Positions 11,901-25,000 of a stretch of DNA of 64,000 bases are shown one piece after another. This DNA comes from Mytilus galloprovincialis (lineage: Eukaryota; Mollusca; Bivalvia; Mytilida; Mytilidae): the NCBI RefSeq assembly GCF_965363235.1, contig NC_134844.1, positions 51,704,872 through 51,768,871 on the forward strand, given 5' to 3'. The position numbers and the translations under genes were made by a program. The notes beneath the pieces were generated by a model. That model was not told the origin of the DNA, ran no database searches, and was given only the letters and a program-made list of their open reading frames with translations. The number at the start of each line of letters is the position of its first letter. Position 1 is the stretch's first letter.

Positions 11901-14900
11901 CAATGATACCCACGTCAAAGTCTCGACAATTACAGAATACAATACGACAGAGACCAGACAAAGCCGTTTGCAATGCGATAGAGCGGACCGTGATAGGATT
12001 ACGTTCCGACACTACCTGATTATCCCGAATATGACAACAGTTTTCGAACGGATAACTTCCGTCAGCATCGGTTCACTGTCTGGTCACTGTCTGATATCTG
12101 TCGGATAACATTCGGTAGAGTCGGGACGCAGTCGTAACAGAATCGGTCGAATTTTACCTGGCGAAAAATACAAATCGGATTAGAAGCGGATTCAGAACGG
12201 GATTATCGGGACAAATTCGCTTAGAAACGGTTGAATATCGACGCTTCCTGAACACTATCTGATTGTTGTCGTGATCAAATATTTTTTTTTACAAATTTTA
12301 ATTTAAGTTTGAATTTCCATCCGCGATTCACAGGATCTTGATCAGACTTTTAATTAATTTTAATCGGGAATGGTCCGGTCAAGGACGGTAGTAAAAATCG
12401 TGAATGTGTGACCCCAGCTTAAGACTCGTTTAATGGATCCTTTTTTTTTTGACATACATATTTAAATAATAGTCCTGGAACTTCGGACAATCATCCTACA
12501 TGCAAAGCCACTTATTAAATTGGATTTTTTCTTGAGATATATTAAGAATTTTCTGTACGTACGATAGGTTTAAATATGATACCACTTAGTCGGAAGAGAT
12601 AACACTTCAAAATATCCTAAATATAGAGTAGTCAGACGAAAATATTTCTCCTAATAGACTAAAAACCGGCCCTCCCCCACTCTTCAATATTACAATGTTG
12701 CACTGTTTAACCTAAACAATGTCAAAACAAATACATTTTGTCTTCTTCCCTTACAGAAAAATGAGAAAAATCAAAGCACAAATACTTCCTTGATTCAAAA
12801 TTAACAACGCTCAAAATAATAAAATGAAAATGAAGAAAACAAGATGATCTTCATACTATGCCATTTACTGGTGCTCGTTTAATAACTTTGAATCTTCGCC
12901 TCTCCCCTGATACTATGCATTGCCCCCCTCCCCCTTAATGTGTATATATGATACACCGGAGCAATGGAAGGGTTATTTTAGTGTAGAATTACGTTTTGCC
13001 TATTATCCTGAACATTCATGAAATATTAGCCACTGGACGATAAGTGACAATTTCACGTCTTTCTTCCAAACACGTGTACTGTTAAATCGTCATTATAAAA
13101 TCCACAATATATATGGTGCAAAATTGTAGATTTATTTTCTTGATATACAAAATCTGTTTTTCTAGATTTATTCAACATTTTTTTAAAAACATTGTAGAAT
13201 AATTTTTAAGCAAATCTCGATATTCCACTTTGACAATTTGCTGAAAGTGTAATCTAAAAAATAAAAATAAATGTGAATCTCGTCGTTAAATTTAGACTAA
13301 CGTACTTCAATAATGCCATTGAAATGTTAATCGTGAAACTCGTGCTTAACAATTCCCGCGGAAATGTGTGTACTCGTTGTTTACGTAAGTAACGTATCGG
13401 ACGTAAGTGTATTTGACAATATTTTCTCTGTTTGATTATCATTAAAATCGTGTATTATTTACGATATTATTATTTGTGAAAAACAAACTTGATTTAGAAA
13501 AGAATGCTGTTTTACTGGATAAAACAAAGACCCTTTTAACTGTTATTGTGGAAATGTAATACGTGCTCCCATTTACGTTCGTTCGTACCTTTCGTCAGTT
13601 TGTAAGTAAGCTCTATTGTATCATATTGATTGTTGGTTTCTTAACGTCCAATGGCACATATTTTATATATATTCAGGATTAGAACAAATTAACAAAATTA
13701 ATAAATAATAAAGGCTGTTCGGATTAAGGCCGGGAAAATTTCTACTTTGCACTCTAGCCAAACGAGCAACAATAACAATGTTCAAGGTACATGTATCAAA
13801 TTTGTTTTTTAATTGTCATACATAAATAGTTACAGTTAGCTCAGATCTAGGGTAAATAAGTCCACTGAAAATTACGCCTATTAAACATGAATATGCGTAG
13901 TTACAGATATGGAACGACAACACTGTCATGTTATGCCCATTTTTCATTATATGATGTGCATTTACCTTTATATGATGTGCACTTGTCATCATATGATATC
14001 TAAACACCTTTATATGACGTGCAAATATCCTTATACGATTTGCAAATATCCTTATGTGATGTGCCAAAATCATTATATGATATGTACATATATACGTATA
14101 TGATGTGCAAATATACTTATATGATGTGCATATATACTTATATATTGTGCAAATATACTTATATGCTGTGCAAATATACTTATATGATGTTTGTATATCA
14201 TTATATGATGTGCAGTTTCTCTTTTATTATGTGAAAACATCTTATAATTTGTTCGTGTCCCTATGTTATGTGCTTGTAATAGTATATGATGTGGTTTTAT
14301 TTACTTCATTATATGATGTCGAAACGTCATTATATGATGTGCTTTCATCGTCGGTATGGTCAAGGAACATGATTACGATTAGAAAGATTACTGTCTACGT
14401 CATAACTGATTCCGATATGCTTCTGCGGAGTTACTACTAGTTAGGCTCAAATCTGTAGCTACGGTTTGGAGAATGGTTGAGACTTGAGATAAAGCTTGGC
14501 ATGTTTGTACCTCGTATTAAGATGCAAAAAAATCACATCTGATATTGTTGGAAAATTGTCAGAATATATATGAATTGCAAAGTTTTGTTTAAATCGACAG
14601 GTCTTCAATAATGAACATACGGAGTCTACAATACGGTTAAGGTTATCAAATTTAAGAAATAATTATTTTATGTCATGCTCATAGAGATCGTTTTAACGAG
14701 GGAAGGCATTATATTTGTCAAATTTCGGTATACCTAACGTCAGCATTTTTTCTATAATACACGAATCCTAGTATGTTTATTTATGTAAATATTGCCTTTC
14801 TGATCGTTTTAGCTGTTGGAGTTTCTCTTTATATATTCTCAAGATCAGGGTTTCCTCTGGGGCAATTATTTTTTTCGCCACCTCTTTCGCCAAAACAATA

Positions 14901-17900
14901 TATTTTTCGCCACTTTATTATTTTTTCGCCAAATATATTTTTCTTTGAAAATTTTCTTTTTTTTTCCAGCCCTCCCCCCTCCCCTAAATAAGAAGTGTTT
15001 TTTACAACAAAACGAAGAATCTTATCACTTAACTCCATAGATCATAAGGTGTTTCGAACATCTATTTAGACCAATTAGAATTAACTAATTGACCATGGCC
15101 ATGTCCATCGTCAGGAGCCCAAGCAATTGCATAGTTGTGCTGTTTCTAGGGTAAACAACCAGATAACCAACAAATTATAGAATGTTAATACTTTATTCAC
15201 ATAAAGCACCGAAAATGACATCCAATAGGTGCGTAGTACATCATTCCAATAAGAAGTATGGTAAAAACTGAAAGAAAAAAAAATAAACAACTTTACAATA
15301 TGATCAAAACATCAATAAAGCATAAACAACATGTTTATCAGCTCAAAAATACAATGAAAATAACCCAAAAAACATATAACACATTTACAAATTTTATCCC
15401 AGATTGCATGCCATACATGTATACCTATACATAAATGTCCCGAATGGCGTTCCATAGATTTAAAATTTGGCGTGGAAAATTATACACATGTCATATAAAA
15501 AAATTTAACTTTACGATAGGGATTTCTCATAAAAAACGTTTACGGGGGTAGAATTAAATATATATGACAATATTATAGATATAAAAAGCTTACCACGTTA
15601 CGAGACAGTAAGGAAATAACATGTAAAGTGTATCTCAAGTTGTTTTCAAAACAAGTAGGAAGTAAAGTGATGATTCAAAAATTAGAGTCAAAAATGGTAA
15701 CCACAATTCCGGATTTGGAGCCAGAACAATAGTGACACTTCTTATAAAAATACTGTACTTTTTATTAGGGGCTCGACACCTCATGATCTGTCTGACTAAT
15801 ATTTTGCTATACTCTTATCTACTTAACCTTGTTTATCAATTTAACGAACAAAGTTTAGAAACTATTTTCATAATCTGCAACATATTAATTACCCAGAGTT
15901 GCTGATGTTACTGTGTCTTTCATTTATGCATACGGAAAGCAAACAGAGGTCTTTTGTTAAATAAAATAAAAATTTTGCCTCTTCGTCATCCTTAAATGTA
16001 TCCCAGTGATTTAAGATATTGTTCTTTATGTGTGATTTCTGTCTTGAAAACATTGTTGAGAATACCAAGGGAGGCGACTGTAATACAGATTTGGGCTTTA
16101 TCCTTAATGTGTCTTTTCTTTGTTTTGCAGTCACTTCCTGCATAACCGGTTCATATCCAGATTTTGTTAAAAAGGGATGACGTTTAAAAATATCACTCTT
16201 GTCAAACTGAATTTACATCTTAGTTTTCTTGCAAATTCATTGCAATCTGATGCAGTACTAGATTTTGCAAATTCGGTCGAGGGAGACGGTAGATATTTTA
16301 ATCCTTTACTGAGTAACAAAATCTCATCGTCATTTATTTTTTCAGTGATGAATATTTTAACATATTCACGTGCTTTTTCAATTGATTTTTTTCCTCTTGG
16401 GAGAGCGAATCTATATCTTTCTATTTTCTAATAGAAGGCCTTTTTCATGATAGCCTTTTTTGTTTTTTTCGCTCTCTTAAAGTGTCTGTTAGCCATGCTT
16501 ACAGATAGGAGGAAATCGCCAGAAGGCAGTGTGCAATTCATTTCTTGATGTAATATTGATTTTTTATCAAGCCTGTATGAACTCACCAACCAATCAGATA
16601 TCAGTTACTCATTAGAAAAAAAATAAGGGGAAGAGGAGAACATCCCTCCTAGACATTGCAACCAATCACCATTCATTGCTTTATAAACTGACACGTATAC
16701 CAGATACATTTTGACAATTTGACTTTTTAATTTATCAGACAATCAAAAACCATACATTTTTGTTTTGCAAATCTCAGCTCTTTCTTATCAACTTATTCCT
16801 CTCACTAAAGAATCTCTGACGTATTGGTTTTTACATTTACTTTCCTTGTATAATGTATGTATTACAACTTTAACATGAAATTGACATAATTAATCAACCC
16901 TTAAACCTTTGGATAAAGATATTTTTCAAATTTAATATCTATTTTGACAGAAATAAAAAACACATTATCAATGCACTATTGCCACCGCCGATAATAACCG
17001 TTGCACCCAATTATAATAATTTATTAATTATGACCACTTATCGTAAACAAAATATCAAAAATTATCTTTGATGGTTTTATTTCTCAACTTTAAATAAAGA
17101 TATATTTGTAAACATTTGTTTATCATCATAATTACATTGGGTTCATTGATAAACTAACCTTCTTTGTTCTGCTCTATCAATTTTCTATAAACAAAGTTAA
17201 GTAGATAAAGAGTATAGAAAAATATTAAACAGATCATGAGGTGTCGAGCCCCAAATAAAAATTTCATTTCAAGATAGACACAAAAGAATTGCCAAAAATC
17301 GGACTTTGATAGGGTAATGGCTCATATAAGGGACCGGTCATTTGTAACCAAAAAAAAAGAGGGGATAGGAAGAAATAAAGAAGGCCTTTCATTTTATCAT
17401 TTTTTGGAATGGAAAGGTAGCATTTAATTTTATATAGTTATAAATTTGCCGCGGTATAATATTATGGCGAATTCTTCGTCATCCGTAGGCATCAATCTTT
17501 ACGCCTCGTTCCGCTCACCTGAATTGTTAAAACCTGAATAATTAGTTTCAACAATTTCTTCCAGCAGTGAATTTTTCATCTGAAGTTTATATTGAATGAA
17601 GGTGTGGTAATTACCAATGAAACCACAAACGGCAAATCCAAACTAAGTTCCCTGAATTCGCAAACAAATTTCATACTTCAGTACTTTGATTATATATGTT
17701 CTTGTCTATACCTTGCAAGAAAAGGTTTCTCTATTATTGGTTATTACAAATGTCAGATAATAGCCAATAAAACAACAAAACTCTTAACAGCAAAATTGCC
17801 CAAAAAGGACCTTTACTATAGAGTATAAAGCAGTCACATTGCACTATTTTTTTTTATTTTTTTTTAAATCTAATGTGTTTCCAGGATAAACGCTAAACAT

Positions 17901-20900
17901 TAAAAGCCGCTCCCGTAAAACTTCACTTTGAAAAATTCAAAACACTGACAACTCTCTATCTGTAAGAGAACAACAGGTGTCATTAAACAATAAATAAATG
18001 CAATGTTTTAAGTTCTTTTAGACACCAATCGGATTAGAATACAGATATTGTGTGTTTAAGCTTTGCTTACGCCGATCTAAAAACGCTCAATTTAAGACCA
18101 TTGGGATTCTCTGGTTTTGTCGGATTGATACACACCTTCAAAAATTTGAAGGCTGAAATTTCATTGGCTGATGTAATATATACAAGGACAGAAAGTAAAA
18201 TGAAGTGTTGTCAGATCCTTGTATCCAAAGCTTAAACAGATGATCTGTACATTATATATTAATAAATAAATGTGTTAGACACCGACTCTAGTGTGGGAAG
18301 GAGCACGTGTATTTCCTTTTTTTTTAAATTTCATTAAGGCAATTTAAAATCAAACATTTACAAAAAAACTTGCCCCCCTCCCCCCACAATCACAAAAAAA
18401 TCAACGGTCGGTACGTTAGCCCTGTTTAATCGAGTCTAAAGGTGTATACTAGTATATGAGCGGCTTCTCACGAAACCTTTTATATTGCGGATTACTGCAT
18501 GTCTAGTTGTGGTGCTTTCGTGGTAGCATGTTCGCCTTGAGTGAGGGAGGTTGTGGGTTCGAACCCCGGTCGGGTCAAAACCAAAGACTTTAAAATTCAT
18601 TTTTGCATGCTACTTCCCTGCTTAGCACGCGGGATTAAGGATTAAGAGCAAAAGCTTGTCGGCTTGGTTTCAGAATAATGTGTCCTGGAAAGGTGACATG
18701 TCTTCCTTCGGAATGTTACCTTTCGAACTAGCATGTTAAAAATCCGGCTCAGGGTGTCGGTCTAGTACAAAGCAGGGTCAATATTCATATCACATTAACA
18801 TGTTCTTGTACGAATTTGCATATATCAATTTGCCGCTGGACGTCAAGGATCCACCCATAATCATCTATAGTTGAAACTGTGAAATATATGCACAAAAACA
18901 TAATAAAAAGCTGCACGCAAATGCAATGCACCGAGTTCAGGTGCATTCCATATCTCCTTTAATCCATTTCGGGTGAAAGGTATGGGCGCTCGGTGGTCGA
19001 GTGGTTACATTGTCATTTCGGGGCCTTTTATAGCTGATTATGCAGTATGGATTTTGATCATTGTTGAAGGCCGTAGGGTGACATATAGTTGTTAATTTCT
19101 GTGTCATTTTGACCTGTTGTGGAGAATTGTGTCATTGGCAGTCATACCACATCTTCTTTTTTATAAGCAGTCGAACTGCTGTATCACTAGCATGTCAACA
19201 TTTAGGTGTGCGAGTTCGAATCCCGCACGTGACAGGAAAGCTCGACTCCAATCTTAATTCACCAGAATTGTCTGTTTTCCAAACGGAGGTCGGGGGTCTC
19301 TCCGGGCACTTCGGCTTTCTCCAACGCCACGAAATAGCATGATAGTGTTGAAAGTGGCGCTAAATAACAGTCAATCAATAATCCATACCGGTATACTTAT
19401 GGCCTCTAAATCTATATATTCATTCTCACAAAGTCAATGTATGACATCAGTATACAGAGATAACAATAATAACTATTTCCAATATATACAAAAATACAAA
19501 ACAAGAGAGAGAGGTTTCAAAATTACTAAGCCAGCTGGAGGACAAACGCACGTGTGTATATATTTTTTTTTTTATTTAAATGAACAAAGCTTCTTCAGGA
19601 CTGGATTTCGAGTATTCGACATAAGTTCAAAGAATTTAACTGTATTGTATCATGCCGTTGTATAAAATTGGAGGATACATACTCTTTACGTTTTTATAAT
19701 GATGTACGTCTCCAATTTGTCGATTGTTACATTGATGGAAAACACAGTTTTATATTAATACATTTTGCCACCTTCCTGTTTCTATCGGCAATTTGTTATT
19801 AATCATTCGAAATCGACGGAAAACAACGTCATGTTTAAAGTTCAAAATATCAAAATATTCCTCAAATTCCTGTTGTTTTTTTTTTTAAGTTGTAATTAAT
19901 AGCTTTTGACGAATTTTGGATTAAGGAATTACAGTTCCGAAATTGAAAAACTGGTCTAATAATCTTTGCTTTATACAGGTAACAGTTTTTATTTCACCAT
20001 ATAATTTGGTGTTGAGGATTTCAGATTTAAAATTAATTATTACTAACACCCAATACTTCGCACCCATACACCAGAATGGGATTGATAATGTTGTCAAAAA
20101 GATCATGTTGACATTTTACAGAAATCCGATACATCCTTCCCATTCTCAGGTTTTCGTACATGGCTTTAAGGCCTTATCGGATAAATGTTTTTTTCTTATT
20201 AAAATTTCCCGTTTTAGTAACAACAATTCCCAAATAGTTATATTGTTTTATCATCTCAATGTTTGTATCATTGTTAGAAAATCGGAGATTGTTTTGCTTC
20301 CGTCCAAAAAAAACCACTAAGACGTTTATTTTGTCAACTTTACTTTCAAGTTCCAAGCCTTACAATAATAATGGAAAGCATTGAGTTGAGTCTGCAGGTC
20401 CTGTGCTGTTTTAGCCAACAAAAGTGTGTCATCTGCAAACAATTTAACAAAACACTTAAGATATATTTCTACTTCTCTTTCCAGATCTTCTGGTATAGTT
20501 CTGTTAAGTCCTGTAATATTTTACTCACTAAGAAATTATTTTAGTCAATCAAAAGTAAATAAAATAGGAAAGGTGATAAGTTTTCTCTTTGTCGAACACC
20601 ATTTTCACAAGCAAGCATAGTATTCTGAATTATAATTACCACCGTGTATCATCGGTACAGCGGATATAGTTTTATAGGTACTTTGAAGCGTGAAAAACTA
20701 TATACCGTACATTCATTTAACTATGCACTGAACAGTAGGATTTATGTGGTCAGCTATACACCGTACACAACGCTTCTTGTCGGAATAAAATATCGAAAAA
20801 TAACACATGTATAAAAGATTTCAATGCCAATTATTGAAACAGCTATACTTATTACGCACAAACAGTGGCCTTCTATCAGAAAAAAGTTGCAATGAATATA

Positions 20901-21962
20901 GAATCATATCGGATGAGACGAGCGCCAACTTCTTTGACAAGTATTTGCACATGTTTTAGTTAGCGTTTTTGTTTTGGGAAAATAGTGCGACTTCTCTAAT
21001 CACCAACCTACTACCAAATCATTTTATGTTTAGATTGAAATACACATTGATATTATGTAAACAAAACAAAGATTTTCGTACCGTGTCAGAAGAAAAATCG
21101 ATCACGACCGCTTGGTTATAGTACCTATATCCGCTGTACCGATGATACACGCAAATGCCAGCGAGTGGGCAAGTGTTGAAACAAAGAGTGATCACACAGT
21201 AATAAGGTGGATACAGAAATGAGAAGGTTAATGCGTTTTATTCTATTTTTTTAAAGAGACGAAAAAGAGGAACAAAATGCAAAATACGAGCGTCACCCCA
21301 TTCATCTCGGTTGGAAAATAAAAATATCAAATACCCTAAATTGGAAAAAGTGTGTCAAAGTTTGATTTTCAGTGTTTTTTTCCCACTTTTAACTCAATAA
21401 CTGTATCATCTACGTAAAATCCGTTGACATTACCGAAAAGGATCAAAATGAGTACCACCATTCAAAAATCCGATCTAATCGGACGAAAAAAAATAAATCT
21501 AAAACACTTCATCAGGAATCAACCCCTTGTATCTCAGAAATCGTTCACGCTACTCCAAATCTGTTAACATACTCACGTTGCAGAATTTTATTAGCAATTA
21601 ACAAAATCCCCATTAAAATAAGTTGAAAATAAACAATCTGTGTATGCAAATATGTACTCATTGTTACATTTAAATACTGTACGGTGACCTATAGTTGTAA
21701 TTTCTGTGTCATTTGGTCTGTTGTGGATAGTTGTCTCATTGGCAATCATACCACATCTTCTTTTTTTTATAATTACCCAAAATAACCATTTCGCATTTCG
21801 CGGGCACTATGTCGACTAAGCTTGTGGTCTCCGAAATTAGGTATTTTATCACATAATTGGCGTTTTCTGTGGAAAAAAGATTGGTTCAAAGACAAAATAA
21901 AGAAGTAAAAAACACTACATGTATACCTCATATCACAAATATTTCCGACTTTGTATGGTTTT

Positions 21963-22005
<43 letters not shown>

Positions 22006-25000
22006 CATAGATTATATGATATACTAGATATAATATCATTGTACATATTCAATACTACATTATACATGTACATCTTACCATTTACATACTAATTTATTCA
22101 ATAACATTTTATAAAACAAACCATCTCGGCATATTATGCAAGAATAGATAATTTTATAGCTATAATTGTTATGAAATATTTTTGAAACTGACTGTGATTT
22201 CAATGGTGTCTTTTGCAATGACTAGAAATAAGAAGATGTGGTATGAGAGCTACTGAGACAACTCTCCGTCAAAGTCATAATTTGTAAGAGGAAACAATTA
22301 TAGGTCGAAGTACGACCTTCAACACGGAGTCTATTCTTAAACCGAATAGCAAGCTATAAAGAGCTCCAAAATTTGTTTTATCATTTTCTCCACAGCCCGG
22401 AATTTCTTCAACTAGCTCCTGTATTAACTGATCTTAATCTTCCACCGAAGTATTTGAAACGTTGATTTTGTTAAATTGCATTGTCTCATTTTCAATATAA
22501 ATTTCACTTTCGCTAGTGATAGACACATATTTGAGCCGGGTTAATAGTTTACAGAAGCAGATCGGAATCAGTTATGACATAGACAGTAACCATTCTAATC
22601 GTAACCATGTTCATTGACCATATCGACGATGAAAGCATATCATATAATGACGTTTCGACATCATATAATGAAGTAAACCTTACCACATCATATAAGATTA
22701 CAAGCACATAATATAATGACGCAACCACATCATATAAAGATGTTTGCACATAATATAATGCGAACTCCGAAACAGCGGTTACGTCCTCTTTACTGCGCTA
22801 CGTTGACTTTAGTTTAGCGAAGCAACGTCACCACTGTTTTGGAGTTTGAATATAATGGTAACTGCACATCATATAATGATATGTACACACCATATAAGGA
22901 TCTTTGCACATCGTAAAAGTATATTTGCACATCATATAAGGATATTTGCACATCATATAAGGATATTTGCACATCAAATAAGGATATTTGCACATCATAT
23001 AAAGGTGTTTGCACATCAGATAATGACAAATGCACATCATGTAAAGGTAAATGCACATCATATAAAGGTAAATGCACGTCATATAATGTAAATGCTCATA
23101 ACAAGACAGTGTTGGCGTTCCATATACAAACATTTATTTGCTTGTGTATATTGTTTAATCTTTTTTTCTAGATTTTATTATTATTTTTTTGTGAACATTT
23201 GAGTGGTTGAATATGAATTGGACACAGATACAACATTTAACAGACGACATTTTTGTGTAATGTCATCAGTTGTAATATTTTTTTAGTATTACACGTTGAC
23301 ATTATGTTCCCCAGAAAATTAAGGTATTCCAAATAAGGTATACACACCCAAGGTAACCCGCGAAAGTCATATGACAAATTACTGCTTTACCTGTAATTAG
23401 CCATGCAACTTATAAGTTGACTGATCATGCCACTGCAATTTAAAAATTTTGTCGTTAGATTAAAATGAAAATCTTCATTTTGATAAAAATTTTAGAACTA
23501 CAAAAAAATTTAATTCATCCAAATTATGAAGTGAACTAATTAAATTAAAAGAAAATTAATATCTCCTCCATAAATAAAATAGAAAGCTGTATTTATGAAT
23601 CAAGTGGAAAACTGTTTCAGACAATCTTTAACCGATAACAACTGATTTTACATCACTACATGAAGCTGATCAATAATTGGGTCACTTAATGTCCAGATGA
23701 ACATATGTCATGCATATTTACGACGAGATGCAAAATGGATCAACCTGAAGCAAATTATTACAATTTTAGAATGGCACTTTTTACAATAAAGCAGATCGCT
23801 AGAGGTAACACGTATGGCGTAATAGAACAAAGTTAAACCTTGATTGAAGTCGTAAATTAAGTTATTATCCCCCCTTTCCTCTTTTTCTCCATGGTAAACG
23901 AATGTAAAAAACAGAACGTCAGAAATTTATAACCAATAACGGTCACTATAAGTAAATAGAATATAGACTTTATTTTAAAATAAATTCCTGTTACAGCCAA
24001 AATTTCCGGGTTCATGACAGGTTAGTATTTTTAGTAAACTACCGTTTGAAATTGACCGGATATATTAAAGTAACCAAAACACTTTTAATCAAACATTTTT
24101 CTAAAATTTAAATTATGGTATTTCGCTGGGTGTTTCTCACAATCCTACCCTCTTGATTTTAGGAAATCTAAAATGATAACTGAAAAGTACAAAGTCATGT
24201 TGTCAACAAACGTTATTCAGGAATCTTATTTGATGAATTATGATTGCTAGTTACCATACAGAAGGCAATAGGAAAATACGTGCGCACTAGTTGAAATTTA
24301 AGATACAAGTCGATAGCCAGATTAGATTTTATAAAGAAATCCCTGATATGCCAAAACTGTTGAATAGCAATTAACAATCCCAAAGTTATTTATAATTGAG
24401 CGTGGTACAATGACAATAATTGTCTCTCTCTGTATTTAATAGAGAATGCAAAGGGAACATTGCATTAATTTTTGTATGTTAAAAAAAGGGTGGACGGTTT
24501 AGTTTGAGGCATTGTTCATACAAATGTTAGATGAACCAGTCATCTACTTTATTTCATTCGATTGAGGAAATTAAAGCTGTTTATAAACAGCCACATTGTT
24601 GTGGGCCATGTAGGACTGAATAAAACAAACAATGACACGAAAACTGCCAACATAAGCACTGAGGCAATACAAATATTTCTCGAACTTTGCGATTACTGTG
24701 AAGAAAAAGAAAACCCCTTCTTAGCTTTTGATTATTATTCTTAATTATTCGATCAATGTATATATAATGTCTATTCTGCTTTATCTAAATTTATTTTCAA
24801 ATGTTGTACATGTTATAACCATGTTAAAGCAATATTTTGTACATGTTATAAGATGTACGAGGTACTTTGTAATATGAATGCCAATAAGACAACGTTCCAC
24901 CATATCATCTCTTTTATAATTGTTTGATCTTAGTCATTGCAATGCGTTGTTTCTTAATCAAAGGATCCCATAAAACACAAGAAGATACTAGGAGTACAAT

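Noticed and set aside
11369-12108. Arginine-rich frames inside the CpG-rich TIR element
   Set aside because: Frames overlap on both strands and none shows a DDE or Myb-like transposase motif.
13816-14440. Several overlapping open frames on both strands
   Set aside because: They come from a 21-bp repeat, which keeps every frame open. The residues are a repeated seven-residue pattern with no start context or splice support.
22846-23100. CRISPR-like array of short repeats
   Set aside because: Units are contiguous with no unique spacers, and the genome is animal. It is a minisatellite.
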